Position numbers and translations under genes: made by a program. A DNA stretch of 46,494 bases from Hellea sp. (GTDB lineage Bacteria; Pseudomonadota; Alphaproteobacteria; Caulobacterales; Maricaulaceae), in assembly GCA_020629545.1 (NCBI GenBank), contig JAHDDC010000023.1, positions 1-46,494 of the forward strand, read 5' to 3'. Positions 17,971 through 27,903 of the stretch are shown one piece after another (position 1 is the stretch's first letter; each line of letters opens with the position of its first letter). The notes beneath the pieces are model-generated. The model did not search any database. It was given only the letters and a program-made list of their open reading frames with translations, and was not told where the DNA came from.

Positions 17971-20868
17971 ATGACTAAAGGTCAGAAAAAATCGATCAAA
18001 AGTGATGATGGCGCGTCGAAGACGACGGCGCCGACCAAACGTAAAACAATTGCCTCGAAAACGAAAAATACTGCGGCAAAGGTCACATCGAAGAAACAAA
18101 ATTCGAAGAAGAAGCAGGCAATAAAATCTCTGTCACCTGACAACAAAGCCGCAAAGCCAACCGTCAAATCAGTTTCAAAGCCAACGTTAAAGAAAACAAC
18201 CTCCAAAACGGCGGCGCCGGTCCAATCTATGACGAAAAAACCATCAAAAGAAACCGTCGCAACCCTCCGCACCCATGTTGACGGTGTTGTTAAGCGACTT
18301 AAAACAGCCGATACATTGACCCGCAAGAACATTAAAACCTTGGAAACAGCGTTTTCTGTACTTGAAAAGCAGGTCAAAGAACATCAGACCGTTAATCATG
18401 CGGCATTGGCAAAAAGAGTTGATCAGCTTAGCCATCATTTGACCCAATCTCTGAATTCCGTGAAGGCCGATATTTCTCAAGATTTAAAATCGGCACTGAA
18501 TAACCCGACCGTAAGTGGAATTGAAAATGCGATTATTAGGAGCGAAAACCGCCTAATCGCGGCTGAAACCAATCAAGCGCGCGCCATTTCAAGAATTAAT
18601 CAACATATTGCCGAATTAGCACGGGTTATCGACGCCAGACTACAGACCCAGGAAGCAGCCTCTCAGCAAAATGATTCCAAAATTGTTGAGCTAGAAAGAC
18701 AGCTAACCAGCATCAAATCGCAATCATATGAGCGAATCCGTTTAGTCGAAGATTCAACAGCGAATGCCATGCGCAAAATCGGGGATGATGTTGTTGGAAC
18801 AGCCGAGACATTTCAAACAAAGCTCGAATCTCAGAGCCATGTGCTCAGGAACCGAATTGCGCAAATTGCGGAACGTACACAACAGGACTTTGATAATCAA
18901 AAAACTGAACTGTCGCGCAGAATGGAAAGCATTGAAGACAGTCAAAAGAATCAAAGCAATTATATAGACAGGGCCATATCCAAACTGGCATCGCGCATCG
19001 ATAGTCTTGAATATGGGCTATCTCAGTCACCTGCGGTCGAACCAACCCCGGAGACAGATGACTCCGGGCTTATTTCCATACCAGCCATCAACATTGCGCC
19101 ACCGCCACTGCCACATCAACCATCATCGACTCAGACTACCCCAGAGCCATTAGATGTATTGGACGGAACACAGACGCCTTCGGATAATGAATTCGCTCAT
19201 TCACCGAACGCTCATGTTTCGCCGACACAGACTGATGATCCGTTCGCAGCACCTATTCAAGAGCTGCCAACCGAAGCATCATATATCGCCAGCGAAATAC
19301 CTTCGCCTGTTGCATCCAACCCTACCCCTGGTCACCCTGAGCCCATTTACAGTTATGAACCACCAGCGGAACCCAACGTGTATGCACCGCCAGTATTTAC
19401 ACCGCCGCAAGAATATGAACCCCCTGCTCCGGTTGCGCATATGGCACCTCAGCATCAATATGTTGACCCCGTTCAGGCAGCTTATCAGGCTTCAATGAAT
19501 CAACCAATGGCTCCCGGCGGAGCCGCAATAGCCTATGATCCCTACCCAGCAGCAGAAGCGCCGCCTTTTCCTCAAAGTCAACAGCCCAATCCGTATGGCG
19601 CCGAGATGTCGTCAGGACCCACTGAGTTTTTACCCAATGAGGGATATACAGACGCGGAACTACCATATGCAAATCCGGGATATGGCGAAGGCGATGATTT
19701 AGCTGGCGTCTCTCGTCCCGGGCATATCGCCGAAAAACGAACCAAGCCGAAACGCAATCGGCCATCTTTCAATGCCGGCAGCGCTTTGTCGTCATTACCG
19801 ATAACCCCAAGAAATCTAAAAGTCGCAGGCTTAGCACTCGTTCTTGCAAGCGCCGGTTATTTTGGCCTTCGCGGTTTTATGGGAAATAAAGCTCCAAACC
19901 AACAACCCACCGTCAATCAAATCGCAGAAAGACCTGCGGTTCCGGCTAGTAATGTCATCACAGAAGCCCCCATTGGGCAATATGATGACAACCAGGTCAC
20001 GGGCACTGCCCCGGTAATCGATAGCGGATCTGTAACCACTCCACCGTCAGAATCTCTTCAGGCCGCTGCGGATAAAGGCAACCCAATTGCACAGTTCCAG
20101 CTCGGCGTCTCCTATCTTGATGCTGGACGACCCCAGCAGGGTATCAAATATATTCGTTCAGCTGCTAATCAAGGGCAACCAGCTGCGCAGTACCGCCTCG
20201 CCAAACTTTATGAAGCCGGTATTGGAGTCGGAGCTGATCCTGATATGGCCCGGCAACTCACTGAAAGAGCTGCACGCGCGGGAAATCGGATCGCAATGCA
20301 TGATTTGGGACTATATTACGCCGAAGGCCGCGGCGGCGTGGAGCGCAACATGGATACGGCTCTATCGTGGTTCGAAAAAGCGGCCGAACGCGGCGTCGTG
20401 GACTCTCAATACAATCTGGGTGTCCTATTCGAATCGTCCCCTGAAATCCAACGCAATCCAAGCTCATCATTTGTTTGGTACTCAATCGCAGCGTCTCAAG
20501 GAGACCAGCTCGCCGCTAACCGAGTCGAAATCATTCGCCAGGAACTTCAGGGCGATGCTCTGAAAAATGCCGAAGACAGGGTTCAGAACTTCAAACCGAC
20601 GGCGATTGACGAAAATGCCAATGGAATTTTTCGGAATGTAAGTTGGACTTTACCGCAAAATCGCGAGATCAAACCTGCTGCGGAACTCGTCCGTGATGCT
20701 CAGACACTCTTATCACAATTAGGATATGAAGTAGGGTCTCCAGATGGTGATCTTGGCCCCAAAACTCGAAATGCTGTAAAAGCATTTGAAAAAGCGAACG
20801 GTCTGCCTGAGACAGGGATTGTCTCAGCCTCACTTGTCGATCGCCTGGAAGCCGCCGCTGGCGTTTAA
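17971..20868 (+). CDS. PodJ-like polarity protein: coiled coil, TM, SEL1 repeats, PG-binding domain
   Basis: A 965-residue single-pass membrane protein. Its layout is: a Lys/Thr/Ala-rich basic N-terminus (1-90), a long coiled coil (about 90-360), a Pro-rich linker (380-590), one membrane helix (about 616-634), then four or five SEL1/TPR-like repeats (about 695-855) and a C-terminal peptidoglycan-binding type 1 domain (about 903-965, with LGYEVGSPDGDLGPKTRNAVKAFEKANGL). The order and total length match PodJ of Caulobacter, a polar organiser. The very lysine-rich start is not a feature I recall of PodJ. I start at 17971; a GTG at 17926 is also possible, and neither has a strong ribosome-binding site. 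It diverges from the merR gene. Confidence 0.7.
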   Translation: MTKGQKKSIKSDDGASKTTAPTKRKTIASKTKNTAAKVTSKKQNSKKKQAIKSLSPDNKAAKPTVKSVSKPTLKKTTSKTAAPVQSMTKKPSKETVATLRTHVDGVVKRLKTADTLTRKNIKTLETAFSVLEKQVKEHQTVNHAALAKRVDQLSHHLTQSLNSVKADISQDLKSALNNPTVSGIENAIIRSENRLIAAETNQARAISRINQHIAELARVIDARLQTQEAASQQNDSKIVELERQLTSIKSQSYERIRLVEDSTANAMRKIGDDVVGTAETFQTKLESQSHVLRNRIAQIAERTQQDFDNQKTELSRRMESIEDSQKNQSNYIDRAISKLASRIDSLEYGLSQSPAVEPTPETDDSGLISIPAINIAPPPLPHQPSSTQTTPEPLDVLDGTQTPSDNEFAHSPNAHVSPTQTDDPFAAPIQELPTEASYIASEIPSPVASNPTPGHPEPIYSYEPPAEPNVYAPPVFTPPQEYEPPAPVAHMAPQHQYVDPVQAAYQASMNQPMAPGGAAIAYDPYPAAEAPPFPQSQQPNPYGAEMSSGPTEFLPNEGYTDAELPYANPGYGEGDDLAGVSRPGHIAEKRTKPKRNRPSFNAGSALSSLPITPRNLKVAGLALVLASAGYFGLRGFMGNKAPNQQPTVNQIAERPAVPASNVITEAPIGQYDDNQVTGTAPVIDSGSVTTPPSESLQAAADKGNPIAQFQLGVSYLDAGRPQQGIKYIRSAANQGQPAAQYRLAKLYEAGIGVGADPDMARQLTERAARAGNRIAMHDLGLYYAEGRGGVERNMDTALSWFEKAAERGVVDSQYNLGVLFESSPEIQRNPSSSFVWYSIAASQGDQLAANRVEIIRQELQGDALKNAEDRVQNFKPTAIDENANGIFRNVSWTLPQNREIKPAAELVRDAQTLLSQLGYEVGSPDGDLGPKTRNAVKAFEKANGLPETGIVSASLVDRLEAAAGV

Positions 20869-20874
20869 CACCTA

Positions 20875-20892
20875 GGCAGGTTATACCTCGCC
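20875..20892 (+). promoter_or_regulatory. Small hairpin just before the GNAT start codon
   Basis: GGCAGGT (20875-20881) can pair with ACCT-C-GCC (20885-20892) around a three-base loop with one bulged C. The AGG that would serve as ribosome-binding site is inside the stem, and the ATG is two bases after it. Confidence 0.3.
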
Positions 20893-20894
20893 TC

Positions 20895-21365
20895 ATGTCA
20901 GGTGCCATTGTCTATATTCCAACCGATCGAGTAGACTTTAAATACGTAGAATCGCTCTTCCGCGACTATCTTAAATATTTAGACGGAGCGGTTTGCGGGG
21001 CTACGGAACAGCAAAACCTGGGTCCCGAGTTTGACCAATTCCCTGCCTATTACGACTTCTTATGTCTGGCCAAATTTAACAGTCGGCCTGTCGCGGCGTG
21101 CGGCGTCAAAAAACTAGAGGCTGGTCTTTGCGAAATTAAACGCCTCTTTGCCAGACCGGAAGGCCGCGGACAGAATTTTGGTGAACGCTTGACCGTTTTG
21201 GCGATGAAAGAAGCGAAGCGACGGGGCTTTAATCAGATGTATCTTCATACCGATCCCGCTTTGTCACATGCCGTCGCACTTTATCAGCGTCTCGGATTTA
21301 CGGACACAGAGCGTTATTATGATTATCCGGATGGATGTTCACTATACATGAAAAAAACACTCTGA
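20895..21365 (+). CDS. GNAT-family N-acetyltransferase
   Basis: A 156-residue GNAT acetyltransferase. The acetyl-CoA binding segment is ARPEGRGQNFGERLTVLAMKEAKRRG (about residues 90-115), corresponding to the R/Q-x-x-G-x-G/A signature. The C-terminal YLHTDPALSHAVALYQRLGF matches the final motif of the fold. It transfers an acetyl group to an unknown amine. The gene starts 26 bases after the PodJ-like gene, so the two may be cotranscribed. Confidence 0.85.
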   Translation: MSGAIVYIPTDRVDFKYVESLFRDYLKYLDGAVCGATEQQNLGPEFDQFPAYYDFLCLAKFNSRPVAACGVKKLEAGLCEIKRLFARPEGRGQNFGERLTVLAMKEAKRRGFNQMYLHTDPALSHAVALYQRLGFTDTERYYDYPDGCSLYMKKTL

Positions 21366-21404
21366 CCCGTTGCGCAGTTTTGCAATCCGTGCGAGCAACG
21401 CTGC

Positions 21405-21881
21405 ATGAATGATAAGGTTATGGAACGTATGTGGGAACTAGCCCCGGCCTTTGTTGAGGGGGTTCCGCAAGGCAAGGCTCTGGGCATAAAATTTGTCGCA
21501 GTAGATCGGGGTAAAGCAACCTTTTCTCTTCCATACAACACGAAAATTATTGGAGATCCTAAAACCCGCGTCATTCATGGGGGTGCGATTACGACCCTGC
21601 TTGACCAGGTTAGCGGTTTGGCCGTCGTCTCTGCAATCGTGACAGAAGAGAATATGATGAATATGGCTGGCGTGGCGACGCTTGATCTCTCAATAGACTA
21701 TATGAGACCTGCCAAACCGGGCGAGACCGTAATCGCTACGGCAGATTGTTATAAAACCACCCACCATATCGCCTTTGTTCGTGCCATCGCCCATGATGGA
21801 GATATTAATGATCCAGTGGCAACCTCTCAGGCGACATTTATGATTTCGCACGCTGCTAAAAATGAAGCCAAACCGTCATGA
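21405..21881 (+). CDS. PaaI-like hot-dog thioesterase (first copy)
   Basis: A 158-residue hot-dog fold acyl-CoA thioesterase. The motif HGGAITTLLDQVSGLAV with the catalytic acid lies at about residues 57-73, and the fold ends with a strand typical of PaaI-like enzymes. It probably hydrolyses acyl- or aryl-acyl-CoA. It overlaps the next thioesterase by four bases (ATGA), so the pair is translationally coupled. An alternative ATG lies at 21420. Confidence 0.85.
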   Translation: MNDKVMERMWELAPAFVEGVPQGKALGIKFVAVDRGKATFSLPYNTKIIGDPKTRVIHGGAITTLLDQVSGLAVVSAIVTEENMMNMAGVATLDLSIDYMRPAKPGETVIATADCYKTTHHIAFVRAIAHDGDINDPVATSQATFMISHAAKNEAKPS

Positions 21882-22291
21882 CCGAGGATGATCTTAGACA
21901 AATTTTGGGCCGTATCCCTTATGCCGAATTTATTGGTGTCGAGCCGATAGTTATGAACGGGGAGCTCACCATGGCTATGCGCTACAAAGAGAGCAATATT
22001 GGGAACCCGTTTCTACCTGCGCTCCACGGCGGTGTCATCGGCGGTTTTATGGAAGTTTCGGCAATTACAGGGTTAATGTTTAGCGGCAATTATGTCAGAG
22101 TACCGAAGCCGATTGGACTTAACATAGGATATTTACGCCGGGGGAAGCCACAAGACTGTTTTGCCCGTATTAGTATTGTCCGGCAAGGCTCGCGCGTCGC
22201 CAATGTAAGAGTGGATAGCTGGCAAGACGATATCGACGCGCCAATTGCGACTTTGCTTGGGAACTATTTGACGGCTGATTCAAAAAAATAA
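21878..22291 (+). CDS. PaaI-like hot-dog thioesterase (second copy)
   Basis: A 137-residue hot-dog thioesterase-like protein with the HGGVIGGFMEVSAITGLMF motif (about residues 50-68), homologous in layout to its upstream neighbour but quite diverged. The usual acidic residue is present as Glu in FMEVS. The start overlaps the first copy by four bases and the stop is directly followed by the MATE gene's ATG. A pair of unequal copies suggests a heteromeric enzyme or two substrates. Confidence 0.82.
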   Translation: MTEDDLRQILGRIPYAEFIGVEPIVMNGELTMAMRYKESNIGNPFLPALHGGVIGGFMEVSAITGLMFSGNYVRVPKPIGLNIGYLRRGKPQDCFARISIVRQGSRVANVRVDSWQDDIDAPIATLLGNYLTADSKK

Positions 22292-23638
22292 ATGGCAGGT
22301 CAGGGGCCTTCAAATACCTTGTTAACCCATCGTCAGGTCTTTGCGCAGAGCTGGCCGATAATTCTTGCGAATGCCGCGATTGGAATGACAGGCCTGGTGG
22401 ATACGTTTGTAATCGGTAGATTTTCCAGCACTGGCGCACTGGCCGGCATGGGGCTTGGCGCCGCCATTTATGCTATCATTTATTGGGGTTTTGGTTTTCT
22501 TCGTATGACAACAGCCGGCCTATCGGCGCAGGCCGAAGGTGCCAGAGACGAAAATTCCGTACAGCTTCATCTTTACCGCGCGGTTCCGCTGGGTATTGTG
22601 CTTGGAATAGTCATATTAATTCTACAAATTATCCTTGTCCCGTTGGCGCTTTATGTGTTCACAGCCGATCCTTCGATTGAATCCAGCGCCGCCATCTATG
22701 TAAAAGCCAGACTTTGGGGCTTACCTGCCTATCTCGGCCTAATCGCAATCATGGGTTGGTTTATCGGACTGGGCCAGGCGCGCCACGCCCTAACCATGCA
22801 AATAGTGCTAAACGGCGTCAATATATTGCTGTCATTTCTATTTGTTGCTGGCTTATCTCTTGGCCTGCAAGGCGTTGCCTGGGCCACGGCCATCGCAGAA
22901 TGGTTAGGCCTAATCTGCGGGATTGCACTTGCCGTCAATGTACTCAAATCGCGAGGCGGTGTTCGTCGTAGTCTATGGCAAACAAAAACCTTGCTGGATA
23001 TTGCCGAACTGGGACGCCTTGGCCGGGCTAATGGCAATATATTTATTCGCACCGCGGCGCTTACGCTTGGATTTAGCTTCTTCTCAAACGCCGCCGCCGG
23101 GCAAGGCGAAACCTTTTTGGCGTCCCATCACATACATTTACAATTCATAACCTTGTCAGCTTTTATCCTGGATGGTTTTGCCAATACAGCGGAAGCCACG
23201 GCCGGGGCCGCCTATGGCGCGCACTCCCGGCGGCGCTTCGATCGCGCCGTCAGGCTCACAAGCGAATTTGCACTTGTCTTTGGGATCATCTGCGCCGCGG
23301 TGATCTTTCTGGCCGGCTATCTTGGTATTTCGCTGATTACTAAAGACGCTGCTGTCCAAAGCACCGCCCTCAAATATTTGCCCTATTGTGCGCTCGCGCC
23401 ATTATTGGGCACTGCCGCCTTTCAGCTCGACGGGGTGTTTATTGGTACAACCCGCACGCGTGAAATGCGAAATGCAGGATTAGCCGCGCTTGGCATATAT
23501 CTGATCGCCCACTTTGGCGTGCCAATGCTGATGGGCGGAAATCCGACCGGGCACACGATCTGGGCCGCTTTTCTGATCTATTATCTCGCGCGAGCCGCAA
23601 CGCTTTTATATTATTATCCGCGGGTTAGGCCCGGCTAG
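22292..23638 (+). CDS. MATE-family efflux transporter (DinF-like)
   Basis: A 448-residue integral membrane protein with about twelve helices. The start (FAQSWPIILANAAIGMTGLVDTFVIGRF) and the repeat of that pattern in the second half place it in the MATE family, nearest to the DinF branch. Such proteins export drugs or metabolites in exchange for protons or sodium. Its ATG follows the stop of the second thioesterase with no gap, so the three genes form a tight operon. Confidence 0.9.
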   Translation: MAGQGPSNTLLTHRQVFAQSWPIILANAAIGMTGLVDTFVIGRFSSTGALAGMGLGAAIYAIIYWGFGFLRMTTAGLSAQAEGARDENSVQLHLYRAVPLGIVLGIVILILQIILVPLALYVFTADPSIESSAAIYVKARLWGLPAYLGLIAIMGWFIGLGQARHALTMQIVLNGVNILLSFLFVAGLSLGLQGVAWATAIAEWLGLICGIALAVNVLKSRGGVRRSLWQTKTLLDIAELGRLGRANGNIFIRTAALTLGFSFFSNAAAGQGETFLASHHIHLQFITLSAFILDGFANTAEATAGAAYGAHSRRRFDRAVRLTSEFALVFGIICAAVIFLAGYLGISLITKDAAVQSTALKYLPYCALAPLLGTAAFQLDGVFIGTTRTREMRNAGLAALGIYLIAHFGVPMLMGGNPTGHTIWAAFLIYYLARAATLLYYYPRVRPG

Positions 23639-23670
23639 GCAAAAGCAATTTACTTCGCTATGGAACCATA

Positions 23671-25137
23671 ATGGAACATATAGGCCCACTCTCACTTCTG
23701 CCGCCACTTTTGGCAATTATTCTTGCGATTTACACGCGGCAGGTTTTCTTATCGCTTCTAGCCGGCATTTGGCTTGGGTTTACGATTCTGGCCGGATGGA
23801 ATCCACTTCGCGGAACATTTGATACGCTAGAAGGTCTCGCGGCTGTCTTTAGCAGTAATTATAATACTAAGATTGTGATTTTTACATTGGTTGTTGGCGG
23901 GCTTATTGCCTTGACGCAGCGATCTGGCGGCGTTCAAGGTTTTGTGGATCGCATGCTTCGGTTCCTTGATGCAGAAACCGGCAAGGCAGCCGAGCGCAAT
24001 CAACGCAAGAAGGTTGAGCTTCTAGCCTTTGCGACCGGCATGGTTTTATTCATTGAGAGCAATATCTCCATTCTGACTGTGGGCACATTGTATAGGCCTG
24101 TATTTGACAAGCTGGGTATTCCTCGGGAAAAGCTGGCCTATATAACCGATAGCTCCTCTGCTCCTTCCTGTATTCTTATTCCGTTTAACGCTTGGGGAGC
24201 TTATATAATTGGTATTATTGGCGGGCTTGGCGTCACAGGCGGTTTTGATCAATTATTCAAAGCGGCGTTATTTAATTTCTATCCTATCCTTGTCATCATT
24301 ATCATGTTGTTTGTGATTTTGTCCGGCAAAGATATCGGAGAAATGAAAACAGCGGAAGAGCGCGCGAAAACATCCGGCAAACTATTGCGAGACGGCGCGC
24401 AGCCCATGGTCGGCGATGAAGCTATCGCAATGCCTATGAAAGAGGGTACAGCCGCCAAAGCCCGTAATATGATTATACCGATCGCATCGCTGGTATTGCT
24501 TGTGCCAACATTTTTGATCATGACCGGGTGGGACGCTGCCAAAGGCGATCTTATTCTGGCTCTACGGTCGGGTTCGGGCGGAACCTCAATCTTATACGCC
24601 AGCAGCTTTGCCTGTATGATCGCGGCGATTTTATACAAGCTCACCGGCACACTTGGCATTCGGGAAAGCTTTGAGACATTTATGAAGGGTATGGCGGCCA
24701 TGTTGCCTTTGGCTATCCTCATGGTACTTGCTTTTGCGATAGGCAATATTTGTGGCGATCTTGGCACAGGGAATTACGCGGCCGAAACCGCTCAGAAATA
24801 TATGTCACCGGCTTTGGTACCGGCTTTACTCTTTATCATTTCCTGCTTCATTGCCTTTAGCACCGGCACGAGTTGGGGCACATTTGCCATTATGCTCACG
24901 ATTGCTGTACCGCTGGCGCAAAGCATGGGACTGAATATGAGCCTGGCCATAGCGGCCGTTTTGGGCGGCGGAATATTTGGGGACCACTGCTCGCCGACCT
25001 CGGACACATCCATTATTTCATCCATGGCCAGCGCAAGTGATCATATTGACCATATCCGGACACAACTCCCTTATGCCCTTATTGGCGGCGGCTTCACCAT
25101 CCTGCTTTATCTTATCCTGGGGTTTGCCGGTATTTAG
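23671..25137 (+). CDS. NhaC-family sodium:proton antiporter
   Basis: A 488-residue polytopic membrane protein of the NhaC group. It has the paired helices with LFIESNISILTVGTLYRPV and the conserved GGGIFGDHCSPTSDTSIISSMASASDHIDH near the C-terminus, the most diagnostic stretch of the family. It extrudes sodium in exchange for protons or carries a dicarboxylate or amine substrate, as some relatives do. It follows the MATE gene after 32 bases, including a short palindrome TATGG-AA-CCATA at 23659-23670 just before the ATG. Confidence 0.87.
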   Translation: MEHIGPLSLLPPLLAIILAIYTRQVFLSLLAGIWLGFTILAGWNPLRGTFDTLEGLAAVFSSNYNTKIVIFTLVVGGLIALTQRSGGVQGFVDRMLRFLDAETGKAAERNQRKKVELLAFATGMVLFIESNISILTVGTLYRPVFDKLGIPREKLAYITDSSSAPSCILIPFNAWGAYIIGIIGGLGVTGGFDQLFKAALFNFYPILVIIIMLFVILSGKDIGEMKTAEERAKTSGKLLRDGAQPMVGDEAIAMPMKEGTAAKARNMIIPIASLVLLVPTFLIMTGWDAAKGDLILALRSGSGGTSILYASSFACMIAAILYKLTGTLGIRESFETFMKGMAAMLPLAILMVLAFAIGNICGDLGTGNYAAETAQKYMSPALVPALLFIISCFIAFSTGTSWGTFAIMLTIAVPLAQSMGLNMSLAIAAVLGGGIFGDHCSPTSDTSIISSMASASDHIDHIRTQLPYALIGGGFTILLYLILGFAGI

Positions 25138-26223
25138 CTACATGCCTGGCTTGGCTTCTTGACGTTTCTTTTCATGCTCATCCATATCAGGATGACCATC
25201 GGCTGATAGGAGAACCGATATCCAGCGTGTGCTCGGGAATTGCGCCAGGACGATCATGATAATAACCGTGAGCGGCGCGGCGAGAAACATACCGACCCCG
25301 CCCCATAGCGCGCCCCAAAGTGTCAGGGACAGAACCACAACCAGCGCCGACATATTCATGCTGTCGCCCATCATTTTCGGTTGGAGCGTATTATTGATCA
25401 CAAACTGGACCAGAACCAGACCTCCGGCCAGGCCGCCAAATTTTGTGACAGATTCGAACTGAACGACGGCGAATAACAGAGGTAAAATTATCGCCAAAAC
25501 GCCGCCGATAATTGGTATAAAATTCAGGATGAAAATCACCATTGCCCAGAACAATGCATTGTCGAGACCAAAGGCCAGCATGACAATGTAGCTTAGAACT
25601 GTTTGGATAAGGCTCATAAGGGTTTGCACGCCAACATATTTCTCAACAGATTCCCGAATACGCAGAACAACCTTTTGGGCGCGGGCGCGTCCATTCATAT
25701 CCGGAAATAGGTCATCCATTTTCTTTGGGAATGATGACTGCGCCGCAAAAAGGAAAATCACATAGATCGCAATAATCATAAAATTCGATAGAACCCCTTG
25801 AACCGAAGCCGCAAGACCGAGAACTATGGACTGAATTTTATCGGAAATACCAAATCGGTTATCTAACGAACTAACAGTCCAGTCGTCCTGACGGGTTATC
25901 CGACCTACCCATTCAAAAATTTCGCCCAGTCGTGCTTTGTAACGCGGGACATCGCGCGCAATATCATTGGCTGTATCAGCAATCACTATAATCACGCCCG
26001 CAATGCCCAACACCACAACCAAAAGCGCGATGGACAGCGCAAACCAATAGGGGATCTTGGAAGAGAGATTATCGATCCAACGGGCAAAGGCATCAATAAT
26101 AAGCCAGAAAAACACGGCCAAAGCAAAAGGCGCTAGAAGATTCTGCGTCACGTGCAAGCCATATATGGCGAGGACAAAACATATAAATAAAATACCTGCG
26201 CGGATTGTTTTATCGTTCGTCAT
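25138..26223 (-). CDS. AI-2E family transporter (YhhT/PerM-like permease)
   Basis: A 361-residue membrane protein with about eight helices. The pattern of an N-terminal helix pair, a large central loop with amphipathic helices, and the late FIPIIGGVLAIILPLLFAVVQ then LTLWGALWGGVGMFLAAPLTVI is that of the AI-2E/PerM permease family. The exported substrate is unknown despite the family name. The start at 26223 has GGGAAG upstream; the longer frame to 26373 overlaps the divergent gene's promoter and codes for an unlikely cysteine-rich tail. Confidence 0.9.
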   Translation of the reverse strand: MTNDKTIRAGILFICFVLAIYGLHVTQNLLAPFALAVFFWLIIDAFARWIDNLSSKIPYWFALSIALLVVVLGIAGVIIVIADTANDIARDVPRYKARLGEIFEWVGRITRQDDWTVSSLDNRFGISDKIQSIVLGLAASVQGVLSNFMIIAIYVIFLFAAQSSFPKKMDDLFPDMNGRARAQKVVLRIRESVEKYVGVQTLMSLIQTVLSYIVMLAFGLDNALFWAMVIFILNFIPIIGGVLAIILPLLFAVVQFESVTKFGGLAGGLVLVQFVINNTLQPKMMGDSMNMSALVVVLSLTLWGALWGGVGMFLAAPLTVIIMIVLAQFPSTRWISVLLSADGHPDMDEHEKKRQEAKPGM

Positions 26224-26298
26224 AGACTTCCCTGTTCGCCCGTATTGCCAAATCACATGGCAGTATTTATCACATAGCAAACCTATAGGGGTATTGTG

Positions 26299-27828
26299 AT
26301 GAGTACAATATTTATCGGCAAAGATACGGACGGCACGACACAAGTTTTGCGGCTGGATAAAGCCAATCAACACGGCGTTGTGGCAGGCGCAACCGGAACC
26401 GGTAAAACCGTGACGCTTCAGATTTTATCCGAAGGCTTTTCCAAAGCTGGCGTGCCGGTATTTGCTGCCGATGTAAAAGGTGATCTCTCCGGAATCAGTC
26501 AAGCCGGTTCCGCTGAGCACAAGCTCCACGATAAACTGTTATCTCGCGCCGAGAAAATCGGTCTGGACGATTATAGCTATGACGCCATGCCGACAGTCTT
26601 CTGGGATTTGCACGGCGAAAAAGGGCATCCAGTTCGCACAACGATTACAGAACTTGGGCCTATGCTATTGTCCCGCCTTATGGATCTAACGGATACGCAA
26701 GAAGGCATTATGAACATCGCCTTTGATGTTGCCGAAGATAATGAATGGCCTATGGTTGATCTAAAAGATCTGAAAGCCGCTTTGACCCATATTTCGGAAC
26801 AACGTGACATGCTCATGCTCGACTACGGAAATATTACGACGCAGTCGGTTGGTGCAATCATCCGCAATCTTCTTATATTAGAGCGCGAAGGCGCCGATGA
26901 GTTTTTTGGCGAGCCGGCGGTCAAGTTGTCTGATCTAATGCGCGTGTCTGAAAGCGGCAAAGGCTTTGTCAATATTTTGGCCGCCGACAAGCTGATCAAT
27001 ACGCCTCGGCTTTATTCAACTTTCTTGTTGTGGCTTATGAGCGAGCTATTTGAAGAGCTGCCAGAAGTCGGTAATCCGGACAAGCCGACCATGGCATTTT
27101 TCTTTGATGAAGCGCATTTGGTCTTTGATGAATCGCCCAAAGCTCTGGTCGATAAAATTACGCAGGTCGCACGGCTCATTCGTTCAAAAGGCGTCTCGAT
27201 CTGGTTTGTCACCCAAAACCCGGCTGATATTCCGGACGATGTTCTGGGACAGATTGGTAATCGCATACAGCACGCTTTGCGCGGCTATACACCCAAAGAA
27301 CAAAAAGCTATCCGGGCCAGCGCCGAAGCGTTTCGGCCTAACCCGGCCTTTGACACCGAAGAGATCATCACCGAACTCGGAATTGGCGAAGCGCTCGTGT
27401 CTACTCTGGATGAGAAAGGTCGTCCGCAATTTGTGGGACAAACACTCATTCGTCCGCCCGCGTCTCGGTTAGGCCCAGCAACCACACAAGAGCGAAAAGC
27501 CGTGATGGATGAAAGTCCGGTCAAAGGCGTTTATGATGAAATGGTCGACCGGGAAAGCGCCTATGAGATTCTCAAGGAAAAACGGGCCAAGGCCCTAAAG
27601 GCTGAAGAAAAGGCGGATGCCGAAAAAGTGAAAGCTGCGACGCAGAAAAAGACTTCCTCGGCGCGTAAAAAGACAACAACCAAATCCCGCAGCCGCCGAA
27701 AAAGCAGTGTCCGCAAAGGCGTAGAAGCCGGGGCGCGGGAAATGGCCTATGAGATTGGCCGCCGCGTAGCAGGACCAACGGCCGGGCGTTTGCTACGCGG
27801 AATTCTCGGCAGTATGATGCGCCGGTAA
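26299..27828 (+). CDS. HerA-like P-loop ATPase (DUF853)
   Basis: A 509-residue HerA/FtsK-superfamily ATPase. Walker A is GATGTGKT (residues 30-37), close to the start; Walker B is FFFDEAH (about 263-269), followed by the sensor-like WFVTQNPADIPDDVLGQIGNR. The C-terminus is a Lys/Arg-rich linker (SARKKTTTKSRSRRKSS) and a glycine/arginine tail. Family members are ring ATPases, often linked to DNA end processing; this bacterial DUF853 branch has no settled role. The ATG at 26299 is preceded by AGGGG. Confidence 0.9.
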   Translation: MSTIFIGKDTDGTTQVLRLDKANQHGVVAGATGTGKTVTLQILSEGFSKAGVPVFAADVKGDLSGISQAGSAEHKLHDKLLSRAEKIGLDDYSYDAMPTVFWDLHGEKGHPVRTTITELGPMLLSRLMDLTDTQEGIMNIAFDVAEDNEWPMVDLKDLKAALTHISEQRDMLMLDYGNITTQSVGAIIRNLLILEREGADEFFGEPAVKLSDLMRVSESGKGFVNILAADKLINTPRLYSTFLLWLMSELFEELPEVGNPDKPTMAFFFDEAHLVFDESPKALVDKITQVARLIRSKGVSIWFVTQNPADIPDDVLGQIGNRIQHALRGYTPKEQKAIRASAEAFRPNPAFDTEEIITELGIGEALVSTLDEKGRPQFVGQTLIRPPASRLGPATTQERKAVMDESPVKGVYDEMVDRESAYEILKEKRAKALKAEEKADAEKVKAATQKKTSSARKKTTTKSRSRRKSSVRKGVEAGAREMAYEIGRRVAGPTAGRLLRGILGSMMRR

Positions 27829-27903
27829 TGGCTCGCACTGTTTGTCAGCTTTGCGTAAGCTTGATGTGATAGACGATCGCCGGGAACTAAATGGGGTTTT
27901 GTT

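Noticed and set aside
20087..20563. 158-codon open frame in another frame of the PodJ-like gene
   Set aside because: It overlaps the SEL1 repeats, whose pattern is clear in the main frame.
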